A DNA stretch of 64,000 nt. Origin: Candidatus Gastranaerophilales bacterium. GTDB taxonomy: Bacteria; Cyanobacteriota; Vampirovibrionia; Gastranaerophilales; Gastranaerophilaceae. Each line of letters opens with the position of its first letter. The first letter of the stretch is position 1. Position numbers and translations under genes: made by a program. Below, piece after piece: positions 37,031 through 45,540 of the stretch. The stretch is taken from NCBI GenBank assembly GCA_023662705.1, contig JAMPIM010000001.1, positions 1 through 64,000 of the forward strand, given 5' to 3'. Under the pieces are notes generated by a model. The model had not been told where the DNA came from. It was given only the letters and a program-made list of their open reading frames with translations, and searched no databases.

Positions 37031-38575
37031 ATGGAAAATAATTATTTTGCACTATTAGCGAATGATGTTAAAAAACTCTGGAACGGTTTGGACGAGGGGC
37101 AAAAGCTCGGTATGCTCGGGTTGATTGTAGTTACGATTGTTGCGGCTACATTTTTCCTTTCTAAAGCGATGGAACCTGACTGGGTTGTTTTATATTCAGA
37201 TTTAAACGAAGTTAATGCGATTAGCATTGTTGAAAATATGAAAAAGAACGGGTATCAGTATAAGGTATCAGAGGATAAGAAAACCATTTTAGTTCCTTCA
37301 AATGTCCGAGATGATATGCGTATTTTTGTTGCCGAGAATGATTTGATTAAGAACGGTGACGGCGGATTTGAACTATTAGACGATATGTCATTAGGTTCTA
37401 CCGATTTTAAAAATAAGTTAACAAAACAAAGAATCTTTCAGGGTGAAATAACCCGCGCAATTGAAAAGATTCAGGGGATTAAGTTTGCGAAAGTACAGCT
37501 TGCAGAGCCTGAACGTTCAATTTTTGAAGATAATGATGAAAAACCTACGGCATCAGTGATGTTGGTTTTGGAGCCCGGGTATAAATTAAAAGCATCTCAG
37601 GTTAAAGCGATTAAGAATTTAGTTGCTTATTCTGTTCCGAGAATGACTCCTGAACAGGTGTTTATTACAGACCAGAACGGTAACAGCTTGTCTGATGAAA
37701 CTTCTAAGAACTCTACGGATATGGAAAGCTTTAAGTCTAATTTGGAAAAACAGACTTCCAAGAAGGTTTCTGATGTATTGGAGAAGATTGTCGGCAAGGG
37801 TAATGTTTCTGTTCAGGTTAATGCTGATATTGATTTTAATTCGGCAAAGGCTACAATTGAAAGCTATATTCCTGCAAATGATAAGGGTGAAGGCGTTCTT
37901 GTAAGTTCACAGACAGAGGTTGAAACTTATGAAAACCCTAATAATGTTCCAAATACGGCTGATGTAAACCGTAGAAACTTGAATTATTCAAAGCAGAAAA
38001 CTGCTATGAACTATAATGTAACCAAAGAAGTTAAACAGGTGATTTATGCACCCGGTACTATTAAACGTCTTTCGATTGCTGTTGCTGTAAACAAGATTCT
38101 TACTGCTGATGAAAAGAATGAGATTAAGGAACTTGTATTATCAGCGGCAGGTGTTGATTATGATAGAGGAGATGTTATTTCTGTTTCAGGTTTGCAATTT
38201 GAGGGTGCTACTATTGATAAACAGGCAAACGAAGAGATTGCTAAGCAGTATCAGAGAGAACAAACAATTTATATGTTGACTTCATCAGTAATTCCTTTGA
38301 TTGTGGTTCTTGTTCTTGGTTGTTTTGCATTGTTCATCTTGAAAGGATTTATTTCAAGAATCCCTAAACCAAGCGCAATGGAAAAGAAACCTCTGGAAGA
38401 TTCACCTCAAAGATTGATAGAAGAAGACGAGATAAGAGACGCGTCTCCTAGAATAGAGTTCAATAAAAAAGAGCTTCAATCTCAGAAGGAGCAGACAATT
38501 ACGGAACTAAATGAAGCAATCATGGCAGCACCTGATGACGCGGCAAAACTGTTGACATCATATATTCGCGAATAG
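37031..38575 (+). CDS. fliF: Flagellar MS-ring protein FliF
   Basis: 514 residues; builds the membrane ring that anchors the flagellar rotor and houses the export gate. Two membrane helices flank the periplasmic part (about 24-44 and 415-440). The YscJ/FliF domain begins PDWVVLYSDLNEVNAISIVENMKKNGYQYK and continues to KVQLAEPERSIFEDNDEKPTASVML. The C-terminal cytoplasmic tail ends with residues that bind FliG. First gene of a fliF-G-H-I operon; fliE, flgB and flgC are not beside it. Confidence 0.95.
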   Translation: MENNYFALLANDVKKLWNGLDEGQKLGMLGLIVVTIVAATFFLSKAMEPDWVVLYSDLNEVNAISIVENMKKNGYQYKVSEDKKTILVPSNVRDDMRIFVAENDLIKNGDGGFELLDDMSLGSTDFKNKLTKQRIFQGEITRAIEKIQGIKFAKVQLAEPERSIFEDNDEKPTASVMLVLEPGYKLKASQVKAIKNLVAYSVPRMTPEQVFITDQNGNSLSDETSKNSTDMESFKSNLEKQTSKKVSDVLEKIVGKGNVSVQVNADIDFNSAKATIESYIPANDKGEGVLVSSQTEVETYENPNNVPNTADVNRRNLNYSKQKTAMNYNVTKEVKQVIYAPGTIKRLSIAVAVNKILTADEKNEIKELVLSAAGVDYDRGDVISVSGLQFEGATIDKQANEEIAKQYQREQTIYMLTSSVIPLIVVLVLGCFALFILKGFISRIPKPSAMEKKPLEDSPQRLIEEDEIRDASPRIEFNKKELQSQKEQTITELNEAIMAAPDDAAKLLTSYIRE

Positions 38576-38611
38576 TGCTGCGCACGTAGAACTAAATAAG
38601 GACTACCGGAC

Positions 38612-39661
38612 ATGGGTATAGAAGATATAAAAAAAGCTAAAGAGGAAGAGAAGAAGGTATTTAAACGCCCGAGTCAAAAGGTTGCGGCGTTGTTGATAGC
38701 TTTGGGTCCTACTACGGCTTCAGAGATATTGAAGAATATAAAAGACGAAGATTTGCTTGAGCAGATTACGCTTGATATTGCAAATTTGGGTAAAGTTTCC
38801 GATGAGGATTTGAACGAGGTTCTTGCAGAGTTTAAAGCTGTTTTTCAGGCTAAAAACTATGTTACTCAGGGCGGGGTTGCTTATGCTAAACAACTTCTTG
38901 CACAGGCTTACGGTGATGCGGAAGCGGCGCAAATGCTGGAGAAGGTTAACTCAATGGTTAATACCAATCCGTTCTATTTCTTGAACGAGGCTGACCCTTC
39001 GCAGCTTGCGAGCACTTTTTCTTCTGAAAACCCGCAATTGCTGGCTTTGATTTTGGCTTATGTTAAACCTGAACTTGCTGCACAGGTTCTTGCGTTCCTG
39101 CCGCCTGACGTTCAGGCAGTTGTTTCTATGAGAATTGCGGATATGACACCTACAAACCCTGAAATTCTTTCTACTATTGAAGATATTGTACAGAGAAAAT
39201 TCTCTGCACTTTTGGTTCAGGATTTCTCAAATGCAGGCGGTGTGGAATCGTTAGCAAATATCTTGAATTGCTGCGACAGAGGTACGGAAAAAAATATTAT
39301 GGAATGGCTCGATATCGAGAACCAGAAAATGGCTCAAGAAGTCCGCGACCTTATGTTTGTATTCGAAGATATTATTATCCTCGACGACAGAAGTATTCAA
39401 AGGCTGCTTAGAGAAATTGACAGTAAACAGCTTGCTCTTGCGCTTAAGGGTACTAAAGAAGAGATTAAGGATAAAGTTTATAAAAACATGTCTGAAAGAG
39501 CACGTCAAATGCTTAAAGACGATATGGAATACCTCGGACCTGTTCGTGCTAAAGAAGTTCAGGAAGCTCAAACTGCTATTGTTAATGCTATCAGAACACT
39601 TGAAGCTACGGGTGAAATTACTATTACAAGAGCCAGCGTTGAGGATGAATTAATTGAGTAA
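38612..39661 (+). CDS. fliG: Flagellar motor switch protein FliG
   Basis: 349 residues; rotor protein that contacts the stator and sets rotation direction. The N-terminal SQKVAALLIALGPTTASEILKNI domain binds FliF; the middle has the EHPQ-type region as ENPQLLALILAYVKPELAAQVLAFLP; the C-terminal domain includes the charged torque helix near FVFEDIIILDDRSIQRLLREID. AAGGA is upstream of the ATG, and the gene overlaps fliH by 8 bases. Confidence 0.96.
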   Translation: MGIEDIKKAKEEEKKVFKRPSQKVAALLIALGPTTASEILKNIKDEDLLEQITLDIANLGKVSDEDLNEVLAEFKAVFQAKNYVTQGGVAYAKQLLAQAYGDAEAAQMLEKVNSMVNTNPFYFLNEADPSQLASTFSSENPQLLALILAYVKPELAAQVLAFLPPDVQAVVSMRIADMTPTNPEILSTIEDIVQRKFSALLVQDFSNAGGVESLANILNCCDRGTEKNIMEWLDIENQKMAQEVRDLMFVFEDIIILDDRSIQRLLREIDSKQLALALKGTKEEIKDKVYKNMSERARQMLKDDMEYLGPVRAKEVQEAQTAIVNAIRTLEATGEITITRASVEDELIE

Positions 39662-40403
39662 CAGAATTAAAAGTAATGATATTCAAATAGGCAGTAATTA
39701 TGTTTTGCCTATTGAACAGTCTAATGTTACTGTTCAGCAGGCTAAGGTAAAGAAGATTATTGCGGAAACCGATGCTAAAGCTCAGCAGATTATTGATGGT
39801 GCCGAAAATAAATCTCAGGTAATTGTTCAGACTGCAAATACTGAGGCTGCAAGAATTATTGAGGCAGCGAGACAGAAAGCTCAGGAAGAATACGATGCGA
39901 TTAAAAATCAGGCTTATCAGGAAGGTTTTACTCAGGGTGAGCAGGATGGTTTAGCAAAGTTTCAGAATGACGCTCAGCAGGCATTAGAATCACTTGATAC
40001 TATGTCATCAAGTGTTTTTGATATGAAAAAAAACATTATTGACTCGGCTACACTTGATATTGTGGAACTCGTGAGTGCTATTGCGGATAAGGTTTGCCAT
40101 GTAAGATTTGATGCTGAAGTTTTAGAAAAAATTACTCTCGATGCTATTAAACAGCTTAATGAAAAAGAAAATATTACTATTATTGTGAATCCTGAACTGG
40201 TTGAGAATATTAGCTCACTTGTTCCGACTTTTAAGGAAGAGATTCCAAAACTTGAATCTATCAGGATAGTTGAAGATAATTCTGTTTCACCTGACGGGGT
40301 TATTGTTGAGACTTTGAATACCAGACTGGATTCGCGGGTTTCATCCCAGATAGAAGAAATTGCTCAGAAAATGCTTACGGGTGCTGATGATGAGCTGGAA
40401 TAA
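39654..40403 (+). CDS. fliH: Flagellar export ATPase regulator FliH
   Basis: 249 residues. A short N-terminal part is followed by a long Ala/Gln/Glu coiled coil (about 30-110, with GFTQGEQDGLAKFQ) and a C-terminal globular domain (LDIVELVSAIADKVCHVRF to the end) that binds FliI. It is homologous in design to the b/delta stalk of ATP synthases. The start at 39654 is TTG inside the end of fliG. The coiled-coil Gx3G-type glycine repeats are weak. Position between fliG and fliI makes the call secure. Confidence 0.88.
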   Translation: MSNRIKSNDIQIGSNYVLPIEQSNVTVQQAKVKKIIAETDAKAQQIIDGAENKSQVIVQTANTEAARIIEAARQKAQEEYDAIKNQAYQEGFTQGEQDGLAKFQNDAQQALESLDTMSSSVFDMKKNIIDSATLDIVELVSAIADKVCHVRFDAEVLEKITLDAIKQLNEKENITIIVNPELVENISSLVPTFKEEIPKLESIRIVEDNSVSPDGVIVETLNTRLDSRVSSQIEEIAQKMLTGADDELE

Positions 40404-41715
40404 AGATGTTTACTCAGATATAATCAAAAAAACCAAAACGATAAAAGAAGTCGGAAAGATTACAGAGATTATCGGTTTAACGATAGAATCTGACGGCCCT
40501 AAATCTTCTATTGGTGATTTGTGTTATATCTATAACGATTATAATGATTCTCCAATGATGGCAGAGGTTGTCGGGTTTAAGAAAGATAAAATCCTTTTAA
40601 TGCCTCTTGCTTCGCCTGATGGAATTCGCCCGGGGGCACATGTTGTTAATAGCGGAAGCGCCATGAAAATCGGAGTTGGAAACCAGCTTATCGGAAGAGT
40701 TCTTGACGGCTTGGGAAGACCTATTGATACTCTCGGGGATATTAGGTTCTCGGAATATCGTTCAACAAGAGCAGATGCTATTAATCCTTTGAAACGTAAA
40801 CGGATTTCGGAGCCGCTTTCTCTTGGAATAAAATCTGTTGACGGGTTTTCAACGGTGGGCAAAGGTCAGAGAATGGGGATTTTTGCAGGTTCTGGTGTTG
40901 GTAAAAGTACAACTCTTGGTATGATGGCAAAAAATACCTCTGCTGATTTAAACGTCATAGCGCTTATAGGTGAGCGTGGAAGAGAAGTTAAAGAGTTTAT
41001 TGAAGAGATACTCGGGACTGAGGGCATGAAGCGCTCTATCGTCATTGCAGCAACCTCTGAACAGCCTTCTCTGGTGAAGATTAAAGCAGCTTTTGTAGCT
41101 ACTACTATTGCTGAATATTTTAGAGATAAGGGCATGGATGTTTTGTTTATGCTCGATTCTGTTACCCGTATTGCAATGGCACAAAGAGAAGTCGGGCTGG
41201 CAATTGGTGAACCGCCTGCTACAAGAGGTTATACACCTTCCGTTTTTGCAATGATGCCTAAACTTATGGAAAGAGCAGGTACTACGGAAAAGGGTACTAT
41301 TACGGGGCTTTATACGGTACTTGTTGAAGGGGATGACTTTAACGAACCGATTTCCGATACTGCAAGAAGTATTTTGGACGGTCATATTGTGCTTTCAAGG
41401 GCTTTGGCTCACAAAAACCATTACCCTGCAATTGATGTGCTTCAATCTTTGAGCCGTGTTATGGGTGATGTTACGGCAGATGAACATAGAAAAGCAGCAG
41501 GGGCGGTGAGAAATCTGCTTGCTGTGCATGCCAAGAATGAAGATTTGATTAATATCGGAGCTTATGTGAACGGCTCTGACCCTGTGTGTGACAAAGCAAT
41601 CGCTTTGATGGATAATATTAACGGATTTTTAAAACAATCCACAAAAGAAAAGATTGAGTATGATAACACTGTAAGCTCTATAATAGAGTTAGGAAGACTT
41701 TCGGGATTAAGTTAA
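40387..41715 (+). CDS. fliI: Flagellum-specific ATPase FliI
   Basis: ATPase energising the flagellar type III export apparatus. Walker A GIFAGSGVGKSTTLGMMA, Walker B LFMLDSVTRIAMAQREVGLAIGEPPATRGYTPS and the ALSRALAHKNHYPAIDV block are typical. The frame extends to a TTG at 40360, but ATG 40387 (or 40390) gives the usual N-terminus and a 17-base overlap with fliH. About 443 residues. No fliJ follows; a phosphopantetheinyl-transferase-like gene starts on its last base. Confidence 0.94.
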   Translation: MMSWNKDVYSDIIKKTKTIKEVGKITEIIGLTIESDGPKSSIGDLCYIYNDYNDSPMMAEVVGFKKDKILLMPLASPDGIRPGAHVVNSGSAMKIGVGNQLIGRVLDGLGRPIDTLGDIRFSEYRSTRADAINPLKRKRISEPLSLGIKSVDGFSTVGKGQRMGIFAGSGVGKSTTLGMMAKNTSADLNVIALIGERGREVKEFIEEILGTEGMKRSIVIAATSEQPSLVKIKAAFVATTIAEYFRDKGMDVLFMLDSVTRIAMAQREVGLAIGEPPATRGYTPSVFAMMPKLMERAGTTEKGTITGLYTVLVEGDDFNEPISDTARSILDGHIVLSRALAHKNHYPAIDVLQSLSRVMGDVTADEHRKAAGAVRNLLAVHAKNEDLINIGAYVNGSDPVCDKAIALMDNINGFLKQSTKEKIEYDNTVSSIIELGRLSGLS

Positions 41716-42227
41716 TGGATATATTTGTAATTGAGATAAAAGATGCGGATAATGTACACATGGAACTTCTAAAAGAGTTTCAGAAAAAAGAAATTTCAGA
41801 CCCTGAGAAATGGAATGCGCATTGTTTTTCTTATTTGATGGTAGATAGAGTATTGCGCGAGTTTTATAAAATTGAAGACAGGGAGGTAGTTTTTGACGGA
41901 AAAAAACCTGTTTTAAAGTCAGGGGCAAAACATTTTTCTATAAGTCATTCGGGAAAATTTGCCGCACTTGCTTTTTCTGACTATAACTGCGGTATTGATA
42001 TTGAAGAGATTAAGCTCCGCGAGTTTGAAAAAATATCAAAACGCATGGGATTTAACTGTGAAACCTTAGAAGATTTTTATAAAGCATGGACAAAATATGA
42101 AGCGGATTATAAACTCTGTGTTCCTGCAAAAAAGAATGAATATTATTGTGTCGAGGGCTATGCACTTACGGTTTCGAGTGTAAATGTTCATGAAGAATTT
42201 AATTTATATATTGATGCGGGAAGTTAA
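41715..42227 (+). CDS. 4'-phosphopantetheinyl transferase superfamily protein (short)
   Basis: 170 residues, shorter than Sfp (about 220). Family blocks: KKPVLKSGAKHFSISHSGKFAALAFSD, then CGIDIEEI (magnesium-binding Asp and Glu), and FYKAWTKYEADYK. The last should read W-x-x-K-E-A-x-x-K; here the first Lys is Tyr (WTKYEADYK). It would attach the phosphopantetheine arm to a carrier protein, but no carrier gene is in view. Its start overlaps the fliI stop by 1 base, an unusual neighbour for a flagellar operon. Function retained is likely but not certain. Confidence 0.82.
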   Translation: MDIFVIEIKDADNVHMELLKEFQKKEISDPEKWNAHCFSYLMVDRVLREFYKIEDREVVFDGKKPVLKSGAKHFSISHSGKFAALAFSDYNCGIDIEEIKLREFEKISKRMGFNCETLEDFYKAWTKYEADYKLCVPAKKNEYYCVEGYALTVSSVNVHEEFNLYIDAGS

Positions 42228-42244
42228 TTATAGCCCGCTTTTTT
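42216..42244 (+). terminator. Terminator of the fliF operon
   Basis: GCGGG (42216-42220) and CCCGC (42234-42238) pair around the stop codon and are followed by six T. The short stem overlaps the end of the PPTase gene. Confidence 0.7.
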
Positions 42245-42399
42245 ATTGCAAAACCATGCTTATTTTATAAAAAGTGTAAAAAATACACCGAATGACTGGT
42301 AGTCGGTTGGGCTATTTTTAAGTGTAAAAGTGACATTTTATCCCAAAAACTGCACAAATACTGACTTTTTGAATTCTTAACAAAACTTCACTGTACCCC

Positions 42400-42428
42400 T
42401 TGACAAAAAATTTTGGATGGTGCATAAT
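42400..42428 (+). promoter_or_regulatory. Strong sigma70-type promoter
   Basis: TTGACA (42400-42405), 17 bases, CATAAT (42423-42428). The leader then contains AAGTGT-AAGAAAA-ACACTT, a 5' stem-loop that may stabilise the mRNA, and GGAGGTGA before the ATG at 42488. The strongest expression signals in the window precede an 88-residue unknown protein. The 170 bases upstream hold no gene. Confidence 0.8.
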
Positions 42429-42487
42429 GAAATTGTTGAATGAAGTGTAAGAAAAACACTTAATAAGAAAATCACCGGAGGTGACAA

Positions 42488-42754
42488 ATGAGAATAAATG
42501 CTATAAACAATATAAACTTTAAAGAAAATACTTTATCAAGAGAAATGAACTCTGAAAGTGCAATCCTTATGTTAAGAGATCCAAATGCATCAATCAAGTT
42601 CCAACAGAGTCAAGAATACGCTAGAAAAGCTGATTCAGTTGATTCTAACCCGTTCGTTGCATTAGGTTACAAATTATACAGAACTTTCAATCTTCTTAAA
42701 AATAATGAAGGTTCTCAAGCCGAAGAAGCTAAGCAATTCAGAGCAATTGCATAA
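42488..42754 (+). CDS. Unknown 88-residue protein with INN-F N-terminal tag
   Basis: Not recognised. Starts MRINAINNINFKEN, the same short I-N-N-x-x-F pattern found at the start of three other unrelated proteins here (51868, 53671, 57864). The remainder is helical and charged with no membrane segment. A near-consensus promoter, a leader hairpin, a GGAGGTGA ribosome site and its own terminator suggest an abundant protein. Monocistronic. Confidence 0.75.
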   Translation: MRINAINNINFKENTLSREMNSESAILMLRDPNASIKFQQSQEYARKADSVDSNPFVALGYKLYRTFNLLKNNEGSQAEEAKQFRAIA

Positions 42755-42788
42755 CAAATTTCTATAATATAATACACACACATAATTT

Positions 42789-42820
42789 AGCGGTAATTTT
42801 CTAATTGCCGCTTCTTTTTT
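42789..42820 (+). terminator. Terminator of the 88-residue gene
   Basis: GCGGTAATT (42790-42798) pairs with AATTGCCGC (42803-42811) with one G-T pair, followed by TTCTTTTTT. Confidence 0.85.
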
Positions 42821-42883
42821 GTGCTACTCACGTAGTCAAGGGTCGGAGCACATTTCAAGCGGGTTCGCGTTGGTTAGGGTTTA
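42821..42883 (-). repeat. Dispersed intergenic repeat, copy C
   Basis: On the minus strand it reads CTAACCAACGCGAACCCGC, TTGAAAT, GTGCTCCGACCCTTG, matching the ends of copies A and B, then ACTACGTGAGTAGCAC, which can pair with the preceding GTGCT. It fills the gap between two converging genes. Confidence 0.55.
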
Positions 42884-43657
42884 GGATTCTGAAGTTGGGG
42901 CGATTGTGCCTAGCAAATATGCATAAACATAGATAAGGTAAATATTCTTAACTGTCAATAAGAATAAAATGAGAGCTGATAAAATCATTCCAACAATATC
43001 TCCGCTCGTAAATGCAACTTTCATAAAGTTGCCTGCAAATCCATCTATGAAAGAACTTGCTGCTGCCAATATGATAAAAATTATTGTGTTAAAAAGATAT
43101 CTGAAAGGATAATTTCCCATTAAATATATAGCTTTTCTTATATTCCAAACCGAAACAATGGAATTCTTATATGCATAGTTCCATAAAAGTGCAGGAGCAA
43201 AGAATGCAAAAAATAATGGAATTAAGATTGCTGCTATACGTGGTAATGACATAAATACATGAGACATTACTCCCATCCATATAATAATCACAAAAGGTAT
43301 CCATAAAAGTGTCATTGCTACAATTGATGCAATACCACGCCATATATTTTTCCCAATATTAAGTTCCGGAAGCTGAATTTCATAATATTCTTTTATTATT
43401 CCGTCATAAATATTGTGCAGAATAATATCCCAGTCGCGGTTAATAATTTCTTCTGTAAGATTCCAAAAATATCCAGCTGTGTATATAGCAGGTAAAACCC
43501 ATAATAGAGCTGTTACCAATGCGCCGATTTCTTTAGGAATCGGGGTATAAATTAATGCGAATCCGAGAACATAAGAAATTAATCCTAATAAAAAGATGAA
43601 TAAAAAATGTTTCTTAAAATCTTTTAGATGGAACATCCAAAAAAATGGTTCTAACAT
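42881..43657 (-). CDS. DUF4013-like multi-pass membrane protein
   Basis: 258 residues with six or so hydrophobic segments. The N-terminal FFWMFHLKDFKKHF amphipathic part, YTAGYFWNLTEEII and the mid-protein YKNSIVSVWNIRKAIYLMGNYPFRYL resemble DUF4013-type proteins. Its function is unknown. It ends the minus-strand pair with the degenerate HD-GYP gene, whose stop lies 10 bases upstream. A similar but not obviously homologous membrane protein is at 61610. Confidence 0.6.
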   Translation of the reverse strand: MLEPFFWMFHLKDFKKHFLFIFLLGLISYVLGFALIYTPIPKEIGALVTALLWVLPAIYTAGYFWNLTEEIINRDWDIILHNIYDGIIKEYYEIQLPELNIGKNIWRGIASIVAMTLLWIPFVIIIWMGVMSHVFMSLPRIAAILIPLFFAFFAPALLWNYAYKNSIVSVWNIRKAIYLMGNYPFRYLFNTIIFIILAAASSFIDGFAGNFMKVAFTSGDIVGMILSALILFLLTVKNIYLIYVYAYLLGTIAPTSES

Positions 43658-43667
43658 AACACCTCAA

Positions 43668-45035
43668 TTAGTTATTAATAACATCAAATAAAGCGTTTAC
43701 AACACCAGGGTCCCATTTAACAGCTGCTTCGTTCTTCATGATTTCTAATGCATCTTTTTGTGACATTGCATCTCTGTATGAACGATCGGATGTCATTGCT
43801 GTATAAGCGTCTGCTACCGCAATAATTCTTGAACCGAACGGAATTGAATTACCTTTTAAGCCTTCAGGCTCTCCGCCACCATCCCAGCGTTCTTTGTGGT
43901 AGTGGATATATGGGATTACTTCTGACAAGAAGTTAATATTCATCAACAGGTTAACACCAACATTCGGGTGGTTTTGAAGTTTTTCCCATTCTTCTTTTGA
44001 AAGCTTGCCTTTATTTGTGAATAGTGATTCAGGAAGAGTAATCTTACCAATGTTTTGTAATAAACCTGCATAATAAACCAAATCGGTTGTTTTTTCGTTT
44101 AAGCCGAGTTGACGGCAAAGTTTTCTGGAAAGTTCCGCTGTTCTTTGAGAGTGAGCAACTTTGTATTGACCTTTTTCATCTACAGCTTTAGCCAATCTTT
44201 CTACAAATGATTGCTGATGAGCACCCAAATCACCGATAAGGGCTGTTAATTCTGCTCTCATGTGCTGTAATTCTTCAGGGAAAACTGTTTCGTCATTAAT
44301 GAGAAGTTCAGCTTGTTCAACTGTTTTTTGTAAGTGCATTGATGTTCCGAATAATCTTGCAATTGTTTCAAGAAGGTTCATATATGCACGTTTGATAGTT
44401 TTTTCTTTGTAGTTTTCAATAACAATTACGCCGACTACGTGAGCATTGTTGTGCATTGGAACAACTGCAAGTGATTTTACATCATATTCTTTTAATTCAT
44501 ATTTTGGTACGAAGTTAGAAATAGATGAAACATCTTTGATTTGGACCTTTTCTAATGTGTTAAATGCTTTTACTACAATAGATTTGTCATCTTTAGAATA
44601 GCCTAATTTTTTTGCATAAATATCTTCGTCAAAATCCACAGAAGAACCTGCAAGTCCCAAGAACTTGTCATCAAAGCTTAATCCGCGTGTAAATTCTTCG
44701 GTTAAGTAGATATGGCATGCATCTACGTCTAAAATTTGGGTAAGTGTTTTAGCAATAGAGTTGTAGACAACATACTCATCTTCCGAGTCAAAGCCTAAAA
44801 CGCAAAGAGTATTGTCTAAAGAATATATTGAAACAAGTTCTTTGAGCTGTGATTTTAATCTTGAAGTCTTGTCTTTAGCGCTTTTGCCGACTTTACTTGC
44901 CAAATCTTCAGAGATTAAGAATTCAGAAACAAAGTCTCCCATATTTAAAGCAAAAATCTCTTCAAGCGGGTCATTTTCCATAATATCCAGTGTTCTTGAA
45001 AAAAGTGATGCGCCCAATTCTTCTTTATCCGTCAT
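43668..45035 (-). CDS. GAF plus degenerate HD-GYP domain protein
   Basis: 455 residues. A helical N-terminus, a GAF-like domain (about 75-240), then an HD-GYP fold (298-455). HD-GYP enzymes hydrolyse cyclic di-GMP, but three hallmarks are altered here: HD is Q327-N328 (LLQNIGKI), HHE is HKE (YHKERWDG) and GYP is G388-E389-P390. Other family residues such as LQNHPNVG and ADAYTAMTSDRSYR are kept. It is probably a catalytically dead receptor or scaffold for cyclic di-GMP or another protein. Upstream ATG has a weak AGGTAG ribosome site. Confidence 0.85.
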   Translation of the reverse strand: MTDKEELGASLFSRTLDIMENDPLEEIFALNMGDFVSEFLISEDLASKVGKSAKDKTSRLKSQLKELVSIYSLDNTLCVLGFDSEDEYVVYNSIAKTLTQILDVDACHIYLTEEFTRGLSFDDKFLGLAGSSVDFDEDIYAKKLGYSKDDKSIVVKAFNTLEKVQIKDVSSISNFVPKYELKEYDVKSLAVVPMHNNAHVVGVIVIENYKEKTIKRAYMNLLETIARLFGTSMHLQKTVEQAELLINDETVFPEELQHMRAELTALIGDLGAHQQSFVERLAKAVDEKGQYKVAHSQRTAELSRKLCRQLGLNEKTTDLVYYAGLLQNIGKITLPESLFTNKGKLSKEEWEKLQNHPNVGVNLLMNINFLSEVIPYIHYHKERWDGGGEPEGLKGNSIPFGSRIIAVADAYTAMTSDRSYRDAMSQKDALEIMKNEAAVKWDPGVVNALFDVINN

Positions 45036-45183
45036 GTCTACCTTCCTACATAAAAGTTCTTATGTTTTATATAACGGCACATTTTTCAAAAACTTTAATG
45101 ATTTTTTCAAATTTTATACTTTAGTTGTAGAAAAGTTATACTTAGTGTTTAAAAAAGCGGGTTTGAAGGGTTTACAATTCTTA

Positions 45184-45396
45184 TTATTTAGAAATCAGTT
45201 CGATAGCATCGATTTCAAAAATATTTGCTAGTTGTTCAAGTTTATCTATTGTTATGTTTACGCGCTGTTTTTCCAGTTTGCTTATATATGAGTTATCACA
45301 TCCTAATAGAAGAGAAAGGGTTTCTCTTTTATATCCTTTTTCTACTCTATATTTTTGCACATTTAAGGCGATACGTTCTCTTAATAATTGACTCAT
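45184..45396 (-). CDS. XRE-family HTH transcriptional regulator
   Basis: About 70 residues from the chosen start (MSQLLRERIALNVQKYR). The helix-turn-helix is clear: TLSLLLGCDNSYISKLEKQRVNITIDKLEQLANIFEI, nearly the whole protein. A longer frame starts at 45447, but its extra 17 residues do not look like the family. The start region overlaps the first of four 15-bp repeats, suggesting autoregulation. Divergent from the glycosyltransferase at 45541, its likely target. Confidence 0.82.
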   Translation of the reverse strand: MSQLLRERIALNVQKYRVEKGYKRETLSLLLGCDNSYISKLEKQRVNITIDKLEQLANIFEIDAIELISK

Positions 45397-45531
45397 ATTC
45401 CATATATTGACAAATTTTATAGAATTAATACAGGACTGACATTCCATACTTTTGGCTAAAATCTTTATCTCTTGACTGTTATTCCATATTTATTGTATAT
45501 TTATTTACTATAAATGGACTGATATTCCAGA
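45390..45531. promoter_or_regulatory. Array of four operator-like repeats
   Basis: GACTNNYATTCCATA-type 15-mers at 45390-45404, 45434-45448, 45474-45488 and 45517-45531 (the last ends CCAGA), all in one orientation, start-to-start 44, 40 and 43 bases, near four helical turns. They fill the gap between the XRE gene and the glycosyltransferase. Confidence 0.72.
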
Positions 45532-45540
45532 AGAGGAAAT

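Noticed and set aside
40948..41385. 145-residue minus-strand frame
   Set aside because: Completely inside fliI, Cys/Arg-rich low-quality sequence typical of an antisense shadow.
45390..45531. Short CRISPR-like array
   Set aside because: Only 15-base repeats with one end-copy degenerate, spacers of 25-29 bases, no cas genes, and the array lies precisely in a divergent promoter region; regulatory operators fit better.
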